Origin: Marinobacter alexandrii
GTDB taxonomy: Bacteria; Bacteroidota; Bacteroidia; Cytophagales; Cyclobacteriaceae
DNA length: 64,000 nucleotides
Reading direction: 5' to 3'
NCBI GenBank assembly: GCA_039984955.1
Contig: JBDWTN010000007.1
Coordinates: forward strand, 1,620,501 to 1,684,500
This document shows, piece after piece, positions 54,210-63,322 of this stretch (position 1 is the first letter of the stretch; each line of letters starts with the position of its first letter). The notes beneath the pieces were generated by a model that did no database searches, was not told the origin of the DNA, and saw only the letters and a program-made list of their open reading frames with translations. The position numbers were made by a program, and so were the translations under genes.

Positions 54210-54959
54210 CTAACCAAAAAGTTGTTCAGTCTTCTTTCGCACCTTATATCCATAGAAAATCATTACGGGTGGATAAAGCATGTAGGTGAACCCTGCAATT
54301 CCGAAATTAAGCGCTCCATGCCCAAAAGGATGTAAGAACGCAATTACGGTAGAGAAAAATGGAATTGCGCTCATCAAGAGGTTTTGTTTTAAACCGACCT
54401 TCGTACAAAAAGTCTCAAATTCATTTAGTTCTAGCTCCTCTCTTTTTTTGTAGGCATGGCGATAGAGCCATGTCATAGCTACAAATATTAAAGTAGCTCC
54501 TGCCCCATAGGCTGTCATGAGTAAGGTCATGTTTTCGCTATTCATTTCACCTCCAAAAGATTGCATAAAGTTGACATTCTTACCAAAAAGAATAGCTGAG
54601 TAGAGTTCTACAAGAAATCTCGCCAAAAATTTCAGTGGATATATGTAAATCAAAAGAAGAAAAAGTAGAAATGTATTAACCACTACCGTCTTCGTATTCT
54701 GAAGACCAAACCTGAGAAAGAACAGATAATGCTGATACCAGATAACGACAATCAATACGATACATATAAATGAAGGAATGATATCATTAATCGATTTTCT
54801 AAGTTCATCAAATGTCTCAGGTACAGTAGTAGAAAGAACCACCAAGGTGAAGGCAACAGCAAATACTGCATCACTAAAAGTTTCGATCCTCGTCTGATTC
54901 AATCCACGATATCTAAACCTAGGGTCCAGGCCTACCAATTGATCTTTTAAATTCCTCAT
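54210..54959 (-). CDS. TMEM175 family potassium channel
   Basis: 249 residues with six hydrophobic segments. The family signature RIETFSDAVFAVAFTLVVL lies in the first helix (residues about 24-42); this RxxxFSDAVFA motif lines the pore in bacterial TMEM175. Length matches bacterial single-repeat members, which assemble as tetramers and conduct potassium. The short leader before the ATG at 54959 and a divergent neighbour indicate its own promoter. Role: potassium leak or membrane-potential control, from family knowledge. Confidence 0.9.
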   Translation of the reverse strand: MRNLKDQLVGLDPRFRYRGLNQTRIETFSDAVFAVAFTLVVLSTTVPETFDELRKSINDIIPSFICIVLIVVIWYQHYLFFLRFGLQNTKTVVVNTFLLFLLLIYIYPLKFLARFLVELYSAILFGKNVNFMQSFGGEMNSENMTLLMTAYGAGATLIFVAMTWLYRHAYKKREELELNEFETFCTKVGLKQNLLMSAIPFFSTVIAFLHPFGHGALNFGIAGFTYMLYPPVMIFYGYKVRKKTEQLFG

Positions 54960-55076
54960 ATCTATAAAGTTAGGTTCTCAATGATAACCATTCATCTACA
55001 AAATAACCCCTTGATAGAAAAGAAAAAGGTAGCCAGAAAAATCAGCGTTTTGATTAACACACTAACTCTCATACTT

Positions 55077-56207
55077 ATGAACTACAACAAGAAATTTTTA
55101 GGAATGCTAATCCTCTCTCTATTAAGCTTTGGTGGATTGGCGCAACTGAGCACTCCACCGGGTGGAGGCAGTCAGCGCTCATATGTAAGGCAACACATTG
55201 GAGGTGTTGGGAAGGTCGCAATTGAATACAGTAGCCCGGGAGCACGCGGAAGAACCATATTTGGTGGAGTTGTACCTTATGGCTTCAACAATCTCGGATT
55301 TGGCACTAGTTCAGCAGAAAATCCTTCTCCATGGAGAGCAGGAGCTGATCAAAACACGACATTTCATTTTTCGCATGATGTAATGATTGGTGGGAAAGCA
55401 TTGAAAGCGGGAAAGTACGGGTTTTTTGTAGCACCATCACAGGAGGGCGCTTGGACAGTAATTTTCTCAAGAGACAATAATCACTGGGGAAGTTTCTTCT
55501 ATGATGAAAAAAATGATGCTCTCAGAGTAGAAGTAGCTGCAGAGGATGCAAGCTTCCACGAGTGGCTAACTTATGAGTTTATCGATCGACAAAACACTTC
55601 TACTACCGTTGCATTGATTTGGGGAGATAAGAAACTTCCCATAAAGATCGAATTAAAAGATCCTGTGAAAGCGCATATGAAAGCATTGACAGCAGAATTG
55701 AATAATCAGCCAGGGTTTACCTACCAAAATTATGGAGCTGCGGCGAGATATGCATCAAGCGTAGGAGAACATGATCAAGCCATAAAATGGTCAGATTTGG
55801 CAATAAATGCTCCGTTTTTTGGTCAAAAAAACTTTGGAACCATGCAAACAAAAGCAGGTGTCCTTACAGCAGCTGGGAAAACTGATGAAGCTATTGCCGT
55901 CATGGACGAGGCTATGAAATTACCAGGTGCGACGGCAGGTGCAATTCACCAATATGGTCGTCAGTTAATCACCGCTGGGAAAAAGGATAAGGCACTTGAA
56001 GTGTTCAAATACAATCAAAAAACTAATAATGGGGCATGGCCAACAAATTATGGTTTAGCAAGAGGATACTCGGCTGTAGGCAACTACAAACAAGCCATAA
56101 AATATCTAAAGCTTGCTAAAGCAAATGTACCAGCAGGAGATACTGTAAATGGCCCTCTCATCGATCAAAACATAGCGAAACTTGAGAAAGGTGAGGATAT
56201 AAACTAA
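55077..56207 (+). CDS. secreted DUF2911 protein with TPR tail
   Basis: The ATG at 55077 gives a signal peptide (KKFLGMLILSLLSFGGLAQ). A longer frame from 54981 adds 32 residues that would hide it. The DUF2911 domain spans about residues 25-185 (STPPGGGSQRSYVRQHIGGV near the start; VPYGFNNLGFG and WGSFFYDEKNDALRVEV in the middle). Helical repeats follow to the end (AAGKTDEAIAVMDEAMKLPG). Widespread in Bacteroidota, function unknown. Followed by a strong terminator. Confidence 0.88.
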   Translation: MNYNKKFLGMLILSLLSFGGLAQLSTPPGGGSQRSYVRQHIGGVGKVAIEYSSPGARGRTIFGGVVPYGFNNLGFGTSSAENPSPWRAGADQNTTFHFSHDVMIGGKALKAGKYGFFVAPSQEGAWTVIFSRDNNHWGSFFYDEKNDALRVEVAAEDASFHEWLTYEFIDRQNTSTTVALIWGDKKLPIKIELKDPVKAHMKALTAELNNQPGFTYQNYGAAARYASSVGEHDQAIKWSDLAINAPFFGQKNFGTMQTKAGVLTAAGKTDEAIAVMDEAMKLPGATAGAIHQYGRQLITAGKKDKALEVFKYNQKTNNGAWPTNYGLARGYSAVGNYKQAIKYLKLAKANVPAGDTVNGPLIDQNIAKLEKGEDIN

Positions 56208-56229
56208 GTCTGAGCTCCGACATAACCTA

Positions 56230-56258
56230 AAGAGCTCGCGAATGCGAGCTCTTTTTTT
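56230..56258 (+). terminator. intrinsic terminator after the DUF2911 gene
   Basis: AGAGCTCGC, GAAT loop, GCGAGCTCT and seven T: a 9-bp perfect stem. Confidence 0.92.
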
Positions 56259-56307
56259 ATAACTCAACTAAGTAAATCTCGTAAAAAATAGTCTCACAAA
56301 ACATTAA

Positions 56308-57453
56308 ATGATGAAACGATCAATCTTAACCTTAAGTCTGGCGTTACTGGTATCTTTTCTATTCGGAAAAGATCCAGGAATGAAAAAGGGCACACCGGAG
56401 ATCACCTCAATCTCCGTTCTATCTTTTAATCAAGATGGTATTCTTTTCGTAGGTGACTCCAAAGGTGGTTCAATTTATGCCATCGATCTCGGAGATAATC
56501 AGAAGAGCACGAATGACAAAGCATTGAACATGCTGGATTTGGAAGGAAAACTTGCTGAAATGCTCGGTACTACCTCGGATAACGTCATGATTCATGATAT
56601 GGCTGTAAATCCTATTTCTCAAAACACATATCTGAGTGTCTCAAGAGGAAGAGCTAAATGGAGCTCCAAATGGGAAACTCCAAATGATCTGGTGGATGCG
56701 GATATTCTTATAAAAATTTCCCCGGATGGAGAAATGTCTGAAGCTAGCTTACAAAATGTTGATTACTCAATGGCTCGCCTACCAAACCCGATAGATTCTA
56801 ATATAGAACACCGGTGGAAGAAAGGGGCCAAGCTAAGATCAGATGCCATTACAGATATTGCGTTCGATGATGGTAAAGTATATATCGCAGGACTATCTAA
56901 CGAAGAATTTCGTTCTGCTATGTGGACTGTGCCTTTCCCTTTTACTAACAATGTAGAAGCAAACACGTTGGAAATTTTTCATGGTGCACATGGGAAATGG
57001 GAAACAGCCTCTCCAGTTAGGGCTTTCTTACCTTACGAGTTAAACAATCAAAAGCAACTTTTGGCTGCCTACTTGTGCACCCCTCTTGTAACCATAGATG
57101 CTACCAAGTTGAGTGATGGGCAACATGTGAAGGGTAGAACAGTAGCTGAATTTGGTGCGGGAAATTTTCCAATCGACATGGTTCTATACCAGAACAATGG
57201 CAAAGACTACATTCTGATGTCAAACAGTGCACTTCCGCTCTTACTATTTGATCCAAGTGATGTCGCAAGCTATAAAGGAGAAATCACAGAAGAAGTTAAA
57301 GGCTATTTGGCAGGCGTAAAATACACACCTCGCTCTGGTAATGGTGTTCAACAACTTGCTGACTTCAATGAAAAGTTTATTCTTTCAACTCAGCGATTGC
57401 CAAACGGCAAGCTTGCATTAACTTCACTATCAAAAGAGTGGCTCTACCCGTGA
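56308..57453 (+). CDS. secreted beta-propeller-like protein
   Basis: 381 residues. Signal peptide about 1-21 (SILTLSLALLVSFLFG). The mature chain has repeated four-strand blade signatures: ISVLSFNQDGILFVGDSKGG, DMAVNPISQNTYLSVSRG, ITDIAFDDGKVYIAGLSNEE. No catalytic motif is recognised. The stop overlaps a GTG start of the next gene as GTGA, so the two act together. Probably binds a periplasmic or surface ligand. Confidence 0.85.
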   Translation: MMKRSILTLSLALLVSFLFGKDPGMKKGTPEITSISVLSFNQDGILFVGDSKGGSIYAIDLGDNQKSTNDKALNMLDLEGKLAEMLGTTSDNVMIHDMAVNPISQNTYLSVSRGRAKWSSKWETPNDLVDADILIKISPDGEMSEASLQNVDYSMARLPNPIDSNIEHRWKKGAKLRSDAITDIAFDDGKVYIAGLSNEEFRSAMWTVPFPFTNNVEANTLEIFHGAHGKWETASPVRAFLPYELNNQKQLLAAYLCTPLVTIDATKLSDGQHVKGRTVAEFGAGNFPIDMVLYQNNGKDYILMSNSALPLLLFDPSDVASYKGEITEEVKGYLAGVKYTPRSGNGVQQLADFNEKFILSTQRLPNGKLALTSLSKEWLYP

Positions 57454-58595
57454 TACACATTTCAAAAATGATTAGAGGAGGCGCTTTTAGCCTCCTTTGC
57501 TTTTTATGTACTTGTACCATGGTACAAGGTCAGAGTTTTTTCTCCGCACAGATTCTACCTCAATCCAAAAAGTATGGTCAGGTGTCTACCAGCCATTTAT
57601 CTGAGAATGTAATAACTAGTTTAAGGAAACAGAATTTCACCTTTGAAGAATGGTCCTCATTTTTCAGCCTAAAAACGACCCCCAATGGTGCTGCAGTGAT
57701 TGGTGAATATGCATTTGAAAATGATCAACTCATTTTCAAACCACGATTTTTACCTGATCCCGCTATTAGATATATCGTCTCCTTTTCATATCCCAATCTT
57801 GCCATTTTACTGTCAGAGATAGAAGAAAAATCTATTTACACAGATATTATTTCTTTTAAGCCCCCAGAAACAACCCAGCCTGAAATTATCTCTGTACTTC
57901 CCAAAATGGATGTTATTCCAGCCAACTTATTACGGTTGTACTTATACTTCTCGGCTCCTATGGGACTTGAAAATCCCTATGATTTTGTTTCTATAGAAGA
58001 TACGGATGGAAAAAAATTAGTTGATCCTTTCGTAATCATACCCGAAGGTTTGTGGAATATAGATAGAACTCGTCTTACGCTGCTCTTACATCCAGGGAGG
58101 GTTAAACAGGGAGTTGGTCCTAATATGACACTTGGTGATGTACTGAAAGCCGGAAACAGTTATACACTCAAAGTGGATAAAAAATGGAAAGGATCCAGTG
58201 GAGAGGCTTTAAAAATCAACTTCATCCAAAAGATTAATGCATCTAATCCACTTCGAAATGCTATAAATGTGAATATCTGGGCCTTAAAAGCGAAAGCTGA
58301 CAATATTGGAACATTAACCATTGTTACTGATCGTCCACTGGATCAGCCTCTTGCCCAACGCATGCTTTTTGTAAGAAATATGGATGGTGTCATTCTACCT
58401 TCCAGAGTTGAATTTGAAAATTCTGAAAAACTTAAAATACTTTGGAGAGCTGATGGATCAAAGGAACTAGAGCTTGTAATCGATCCTCGACTCGAGGATG
58501 TTTGCGGGAATACTCCACTGTATGCATTTGATCTTGAAGAGGGAACTAGGAACTCTATATCTGAAGAGATCAAGTTAAAATTTAAGGTAGAATAG
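57450..58595 (+). CDS. secreted protein coupled to the propeller gene, Ig-like middle domain
   Basis: About 381 residues. I start at the GTG at 57450 that overlaps the previous stop by 4 bases; ATG at 57468 and a longer GTG at 57438 are alternatives. All give a signal peptide (GGAFSLLCFLCTCTMVQGQ). The middle (about 150-260) resembles a Big_5-type Ig domain (PEIISVLPKMDVIPANLLRL) and the rest is beta-rich. No catalytic motif. Likely works with the upstream propeller protein; the function is unknown. Confidence 0.8.
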   Translation: MIHISKMIRGGAFSLLCFLCTCTMVQGQSFFSAQILPQSKKYGQVSTSHLSENVITSLRKQNFTFEEWSSFFSLKTTPNGAAVIGEYAFENDQLIFKPRFLPDPAIRYIVSFSYPNLAILLSEIEEKSIYTDIISFKPPETTQPEIISVLPKMDVIPANLLRLYLYFSAPMGLENPYDFVSIEDTDGKKLVDPFVIIPEGLWNIDRTRLTLLLHPGRVKQGVGPNMTLGDVLKAGNSYTLKVDKKWKGSSGEALKINFIQKINASNPLRNAINVNIWALKAKADNIGTLTIVTDRPLDQPLAQRMLFVRNMDGVILPSRVEFENSEKLKILWRADGSKELELVIDPRLEDVCGNTPLYAFDLEEGTRNSISEEIKLKFKVE

Positions 58596-58599
58596 GCAT

Positions 58600-58626
58600 A
58601 AAAAAAGGGAGCACCTTCGTACTCCC
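58600..58626 (-). terminator. intrinsic terminator on the minus strand in the 58.6-kb gap
   Basis: Minus-strand GGGAGTAC, GAAG loop, GTGCTCCC (8 bp with one wobble), then seven T. The only annotated neighbours on the minus strand are far away, so it needs a transcript starting in this gap. Confidence 0.75.
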
Positions 58627-58746
58627 ATAGCCGATCCCAATGTGCTGGTTGGATCGAACTTTCGATCCGGCTAATAGCCGAATCTAATCACCGCCTAATT
58701 TACTCGCCTGTAAATGTAGACGGTAAATATAACCATTTGATCAAAT
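58600..58746 (-). ncRNA. candidate structured small RNA (no family assigned)
   Basis: The gene-free space 58596-58838 folds strongly. In minus-strand order there is a 12-base palindrome ATTTGATCAAAT (58735-58746), then a two-part stem ACCGTCT/AGGCGGT enclosing ATTTAC/GTAAAT (58690-58724). CGGCT/AGCCG (58668-58680), a perfect 8-bp GGATCGAA/TTCGATCC (58651-58668) and a terminator (58600-58626) follow. A weak promoter (TTG, 22-base spacer, TAATTTG at 58742-58748) precedes it. A near-repeat ATAGCCGATCCCAAT / ATAGCCGAATCTAAT allows competing pairings. Not a tRNA: no cloverleaf, no acceptor stem. Confidence 0.5.
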
Positions 58747-58838
58747 TATCTAGCATAAAACGTAATTTTTCAATATTTAAATATCAGTTGTTCACAACAA
58801 TCAAACAGAGTAGAATTTTCGTGCGTTAATTTGCGTAT

Positions 58839-61397
58839 ATGTCCATGACTAAGACTCTTTGTCTTTTGCTGCTTTCTCAATTTCTAGTTTTTGGTACGAT
58901 AGATCGTATCAAAAAAGCATTGGAAAAAAAGGAATATGAGAAAGCTAGTGAGTTGATTTTAAAAGGATATGAAAAGGAGCCACTCAACCCAGGAGTTGAC
59001 TACTATCATGCAACCCTCTTATTTGATCTTGAATTTGCGGGTTATGAATTGGATTCTGCGAGAATTACCATAGAAAAGTCAAAGCAAAAGTACTCTGAAG
59101 CTTCAGATGAATTCAGAAGTGAACTTACAGAAGAGGGAATCACTGAGGAACGAATAAACCAATTACACGATAGGATTAGGGATCGAGCATTCCAAAACAC
59201 GCTGAATACCCTATCTCTTGAAAAGATTCTACGCTTTCAAGAGAATTTTCCTAATTCCATATTTCAGAATATTTTATCCTTTAAAAAAGATAGCATCGAA
59301 TATAAGGAAGCTTCAATACTAAATACACAGACAGCCCTCTTAGAGTTTATCCGCAAAAATCCAACCTCCGTATTCAAACCAAAAGCAGACTCCATTCTAG
59401 ATGGATTGAGGTATAAAGTGCTTCTTGAAAATGGGAGCTTAAGTGATTATTATCAATTCATTATCAGTTATCCTTTCACCAGATATAATGAAGCCATAGA
59501 GAGCTATATTCTTAAAGTATCAACTGCATCGCATAATCCCAGCAAATATGTTGACTTCATTTCATCTGCCACCAACAAAGCGCTCAAGAAAAAGGCAGGC
59601 GACATTCTTTACTACCTTCAGAATGCTACAATGCATCATCCAAGTATTGATTCCATCCAACAGGCACAAAAAGTATCTAATATATCTCTCTATCCAGTAA
59701 TGGATCAAAATCAATTTGGCTTTTATGATCAGGCTGGGCTGTTGAGAATCAACTTTGCTTACTCCGATATCTTGAGTGATTATAAGTGTGAAGTAACAAA
59801 TGACGATTGGATTTTTGTTTTCAATAGTGATGGTGGTGAAATTTTAACCAAAGATGGTAAGGTTATTATGAGAGACATAGAAGATTACGAATCCATCAGC
59901 CGCGATCTCGGACTTATAAAAAATAAAGGCCATTGGTTTTTATATCACAAGAGCGGTTTTCCCATAATAGATGATCCCGTAGACGGTGCAGAAGTCTTGG
60001 GAAACAAATGGATCAAAATAGAACGAAACGGGAAATTCGGATTGACAAGCTATTTAGGATACCCAATAGCCGACATTATGTATGATGATATCTTCAAAGA
60101 AGGATCGTTTTGGGTATTTCAAAAAAGTGAGCTTTTGGCCGTTTATACACAAGAATTGATTTTGAAGGAGGTAGAAGAAAAAGGCCTTTCCCTTGAATTT
60201 AAATTTGAAGATATTGAGTTAGTCAACAAGGATTTTCTGATCGGATTTAGAGACAAACGTGAGTGCTTACTTGATTCAACGCTAAATTTTCTCGTGCCTT
60301 GGGGCGAATATGAAATCAATTTGGCACAATCAGGGTGGTACTTAAAAACGGATGACGGATACAGACTTTACAATCAATCAGAAGCTGAAGTCATGGATCA
60401 AACCTACTCTTACATCGAATCCAACGAAGGGTGGCTGGCGATTCAAACAGAGAACGACTGGATGCTCCGGCCGCAAAAAACTGGACTCACTCCATCGAGG
60501 GGTTATGACTCCATTAAATTGGTTAATTCAAATGCTGTGATTACCATTCAAGGTGATGAGAGAACACTTCGATTTTTGTCTGGAATGAAAATAGATCTAG
60601 AAGATCAGCTAGTAAAATCGTTTTTATCTAACTCAGAATTTATCAGCATTTCAGAAGAATCCAAAAAGACTCTTTACAATAAAGATGGTGTTCCGATTAT
60701 CGATGGAGACTTTGAGAAAATCACTTTTCTAAATGACACACTCATAAAAGTCGAAATAAGAAATAAACAAGGCATAATGAACATCAAAGGCGATTGGATT
60801 ATTAATCCTGTTTTTGAGTCGTTGGATGAAAAGGATGGGCTGATTTTAACCTTATTGGAAAATAAAATTGGATGCTTCGATTTATCAAATAGTGCACTCA
60901 TTCCAGCAGAATATGAAGCACGTCTTGAAAAAATAAACGATGCTTACCTGGCCAAAAAGAATGGTAAGTATGGTGTCATCAGCATCGGAGAAGAAAGCAT
61001 TCTTCCATTTGACTATGATGAAATACAACAATGGAATGACAGCACTTTTATCGTGAGAACAGGTGAAGAATTTCTAATTATAAATAAGGAAGGTGAGGAC
61101 ATGTATGAGCCTATGGAAAGCATCGAGCTCCTCCTAGAAAATAATCAAAACAACATATTTAGATTTATCCAAAATGGTCGATATGGCCTACTGAGCAATA
61201 CATTTGGCGAGCTGTTGAATTCAGAATTCACCGATATCTATAATATTGGAAACCAGGACAGTCCACTTTTTTTTGCAGATCAGCATTTAGATAAGGCTGG
61301 ATTTCATGTGGTCAGCTATGTTAATCAATATGGAGATCTCATACTATCAAAGGCGTATACAAAGGTAGAGTTTGATCGAATTCTATGCGATAATTAA
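58839..61397 (+). CDS. exported WG-repeat protein with helical N-terminus
   Basis: 852 residues. Signal-like hydrophobic start (LCLLLLSQFLVFGT). A helical TPR-like part (about 20-280) opens with IKKALEKKEYEKASELILKG. Many degenerate WG repeats follow from about 285 to the end (LIKNKGHWFLYHKSG, IERNGKFGLTSYLG, AKKNGKYGVISIG, IQNGRYGLLSN). WG repeats are beta-rich binding modules common in Bacteroidota; the ligand is unknown. Its end overlaps the convergent coaE gene by 15 bases. Confidence 0.88.
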   Translation: MSMTKTLCLLLLSQFLVFGTIDRIKKALEKKEYEKASELILKGYEKEPLNPGVDYYHATLLFDLEFAGYELDSARITIEKSKQKYSEASDEFRSELTEEGITEERINQLHDRIRDRAFQNTLNTLSLEKILRFQENFPNSIFQNILSFKKDSIEYKEASILNTQTALLEFIRKNPTSVFKPKADSILDGLRYKVLLENGSLSDYYQFIISYPFTRYNEAIESYILKVSTASHNPSKYVDFISSATNKALKKKAGDILYYLQNATMHHPSIDSIQQAQKVSNISLYPVMDQNQFGFYDQAGLLRINFAYSDILSDYKCEVTNDDWIFVFNSDGGEILTKDGKVIMRDIEDYESISRDLGLIKNKGHWFLYHKSGFPIIDDPVDGAEVLGNKWIKIERNGKFGLTSYLGYPIADIMYDDIFKEGSFWVFQKSELLAVYTQELILKEVEEKGLSLEFKFEDIELVNKDFLIGFRDKRECLLDSTLNFLVPWGEYEINLAQSGWYLKTDDGYRLYNQSEAEVMDQTYSYIESNEGWLAIQTENDWMLRPQKTGLTPSRGYDSIKLVNSNAVITIQGDERTLRFLSGMKIDLEDQLVKSFLSNSEFISISEESKKTLYNKDGVPIIDGDFEKITFLNDTLIKVEIRNKQGIMNIKGDWIINPVFESLDEKDGLILTLLENKIGCFDLSNSALIPAEYEARLEKINDAYLAKKNGKYGVISIGEESILPFDYDEIQQWNDSTFIVRTGEEFLIINKEGEDMYEPMESIELLLENNQNNIFRFIQNGRYGLLSNTFGELLNSEFTDIYNIGNQDSPLFFADQHLDKAGFHVVSYVNQYGDLILSKAYTKVEFDRILCDN

Positions 61398-61982
61398 CTG
61401 ATCAAATAGCTCCATCACTTGTTTTATTAAAGAGTGATGTTCATCATTACGAATGACATAATCTGCTAATGAAATTTTCTCCTCATCTGTCATCTGCTTA
61501 TCCATGATATCTTTTATATCCTGTCGATTTCGATGTGTATCTCTCTTCAACACTCGTTCTATTCTGATATCATCTGGAGCTGTGACCAAAATAACTTTAT
61601 CAAGTGATCTAAATGACTCAGTTTCAAAAATTAAGGCCGCTTCCTTAAGCAATAACTTAGCATTCTTATTTTCATTCATCCAGTCTTCAACATCTTTTCC
61701 TACAACTGGATGAACAAGTGCATTCAATGTTTTAAGTAATGAGTCATTCTTAAAAACCTGCTTAGCGATATAGGTCCGATCAAGTCTCTGGTTCTTATAG
61801 GCATCCTGACCAAACAAATTTTTAATTGATTGAATCAGGTTATCATCATGTTCCATCAACCATTTAGCCCTATCATCCGCATAATAGGTAACCGCTCCCA
61901 GTATTTCAAATATTTTACAGACCGTAGACTTACCTGATCCAATACCGCCTGTTATTCCTAGTATTGGAGGACTATTTTTCAT
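61383..61982 (-). CDS. coaE: dephospho-CoA kinase
   Basis: Last step of coenzyme A synthesis, ATP-dependent phosphorylation of dephospho-CoA in the cytosol. The P-loop GGIGSGKST is near residue 10-18, the family motifs DDRAKWLME and LVHPVVGKDVEDWM follow, and the lid contains RVLKRDTHRNRQD. I start at the ATG at 61982, which places the P-loop normally; the longer frame to 62021 adds 13 residues inside ybbR. It overlaps the end of ybbR by 11 bases. About 199 residues, normal. Confidence 0.95.
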   Translation of the reverse strand: MKNSPPILGITGGIGSGKSTVCKIFEILGAVTYYADDRAKWLMEHDDNLIQSIKNLFGQDAYKNQRLDRTYIAKQVFKNDSLLKTLNALVHPVVGKDVEDWMNENKNAKLLLKEAALIFETESFRSLDKVILVTAPDDIRIERVLKRDTHRNRQDIKDIMDKQMTDEEKISLADYVIRNDEHHSLIKQVMELFDQLIIA

Positions 61983-62901
61983 AAGTAATGGCAAGAGAAT
62001 CGGGAGTAGTCTCCACCTCAATCACGTGATCAGGGTGAAAAACAATGATGGCGGGAGCTGTAGAATCTGCTTTGTCAATCAGGTTATAATCTACAACCAC
62101 TTTAAAATCTTCAGCAAAATACTCTTCTCGCAACTCGCTTTGTACTACGAATTGAATAACAACATTGGGATTAGTTACAAAAACAGATGAATCACTTGGG
62201 AAATTTTGCATTTCAACCAAAGCTCCTAGCTCCAACTTATCAAATTGGTCGACTTCAAATCCCACATTTACTGTTGGAGGGTCAGAGCGGATTTCAAAAA
62301 TTTCCGGAAGTCCTAATTTGACAAATCGATCAAAAGATTTATCAATATCATCTGCATCCAATGGGATAAAAAAATCTCTCCCCAGTGTATCTATAAAGCT
62401 TGTAGGCCCATATATCCTGGCCGTATCAGGTGTGAGAGAAATAGCTGATATGATGCGATGATCTGCATCCATGCTAATTTGAGCTGAGTCTATCTTGAGG
62501 TTAACTACCTTAGAGATTTTTCGGTCTACATCAATAAAAAGCGTATCTGTAAATAGAAAATTGATACGATATTCACTAAGTTGATCAGATATAATAGGTA
62601 GAATAGTGGGTCGCGTGAGATACCTGATTGCTGCAGGGTTATCCAGCTCAAATACAATGGGCTCAGTGAACCAAAATGATTCTCGAAATAAATCCCATCC
62701 ACCACCAGAGACATCAATATCAACAAAATCTGGGAGTGGTTTAACTGCCACCAAACTATCCGAATTGTATACAAAATTAATTGGATGCTTGATTCTATAG
62801 CTATATTCTTTACCCAAGGCACTAAAAAACCAAAAGGTAGTAGCTCCCAAAAATGAGAGTAGTACTACCTTCCAATTGCCTAAGATCTTGGGAACTCCCA
62901 T
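61972..62901 (-). CDS. YbbR-like domain protein
   Basis: 309 residues. One N-terminal membrane anchor (about 10-28, VVLLSFLGATTFWFFSALG) is followed by beta-rich YbbR-type repeats outside the membrane (VDVSGGGW-like turns, DSAQISMDADHRI, TARIYGPTSFID). In Firmicutes the homologue CdaR regulates the diadenylate cyclase CdaA; here no cdaA is adjacent. Bacteroidota usually keep it between yajC and coaE, as seen. Eight bases after yajC. Confidence 0.9.
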   Translation of the reverse strand: MGVPKILGNWKVVLLSFLGATTFWFFSALGKEYSYRIKHPINFVYNSDSLVAVKPLPDFVDIDVSGGGWDLFRESFWFTEPIVFELDNPAAIRYLTRPTILPIISDQLSEYRINFLFTDTLFIDVDRKISKVVNLKIDSAQISMDADHRIISAISLTPDTARIYGPTSFIDTLGRDFFIPLDADDIDKSFDRFVKLGLPEIFEIRSDPPTVNVGFEVDQFDKLELGALVEMQNFPSDSSVFVTNPNVVIQFVVQSELREEYFAEDFKVVVDYNLIDKADSTAPAIIVFHPDHVIEVETTPDSLAITYEK

Positions 62902-62909
62902 TGTTCAAT

Positions 62910-63245
62910 TTATTTTTTTTCTTTCTTTTCTTTTTTCTCATCTTTTTCGTTGAGACGCTTACTGGCCTCAAGTGATACGGATGATTTCTCTATAAGCAAT
63001 TTGGTACCACGATCGACATCTACAAGAACAGTAGTATCCGAAACTTCTACAATTTTGCCATGGATTCCACCTACGGTTACTACCATTTCACCCTTTTTGA
63101 TCTCCAGTAAATACTTTTTTGTCTCCTTTTGCTTACGCTGTTGAGGTCGGATAAAAAAGAAATAGAAAATCGCGACCATACCAATGATCGGTAAAAATGA
63201 GGTGAAATCGCTTCCTCCACCTGCTTGCAATAAAACTGTGTTCAT
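62910..63245 (-). CDS. yajC: preprotein translocase subunit YajC
   Basis: 111 residues: one membrane helix (about 17-34, FLPIIGMVAIFYFFFIRPQ) followed by the signature RPQQRKQKE and GEMVVTVGGIHGKIVEV. The C-terminal tail is unusually Lys/Glu-rich (EKDEKKEKKEKK). Accessory of the SecDF complex in the inner membrane. The upstream gap to DUF1573 contains an intrinsic terminator, so it depends on read-through or its own promoter. Confidence 0.95.
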   Translation of the reverse strand: MNTVLLQAGGGSDFTSFLPIIGMVAIFYFFFIRPQQRKQKETKKYLLEIKKGEMVVTVGGIHGKIVEVSDTTVLVDVDRGTKLLIEKSSVSLEASKRLNEKDEKKEKKEKK

Positions 63246-63262
63246 GTGTATTTTTTTGAAAT

Positions 63263-63289
63263 AAAAAACCCTGACGAAAATCGTCAGGG
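63263..63289 (-). terminator. intrinsic terminator between DUF1573 gene and yajC
   Basis: Minus-strand CCCTGACGA, TTT loop, TCGTCAGGG (9-bp perfect stem) and six T. Confidence 0.92.
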
Positions 63290-63322
63290 CAATGTTAATA
63301 AATTGATGTGCGAAGTGGAAAC

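Noticed and set aside
58651-58668. GGATCGAACTTTCGATCC resembles a tRNA T-arm
   Set aside because: No D-arm, anticodon arm or 7-bp acceptor stem can be formed around it.
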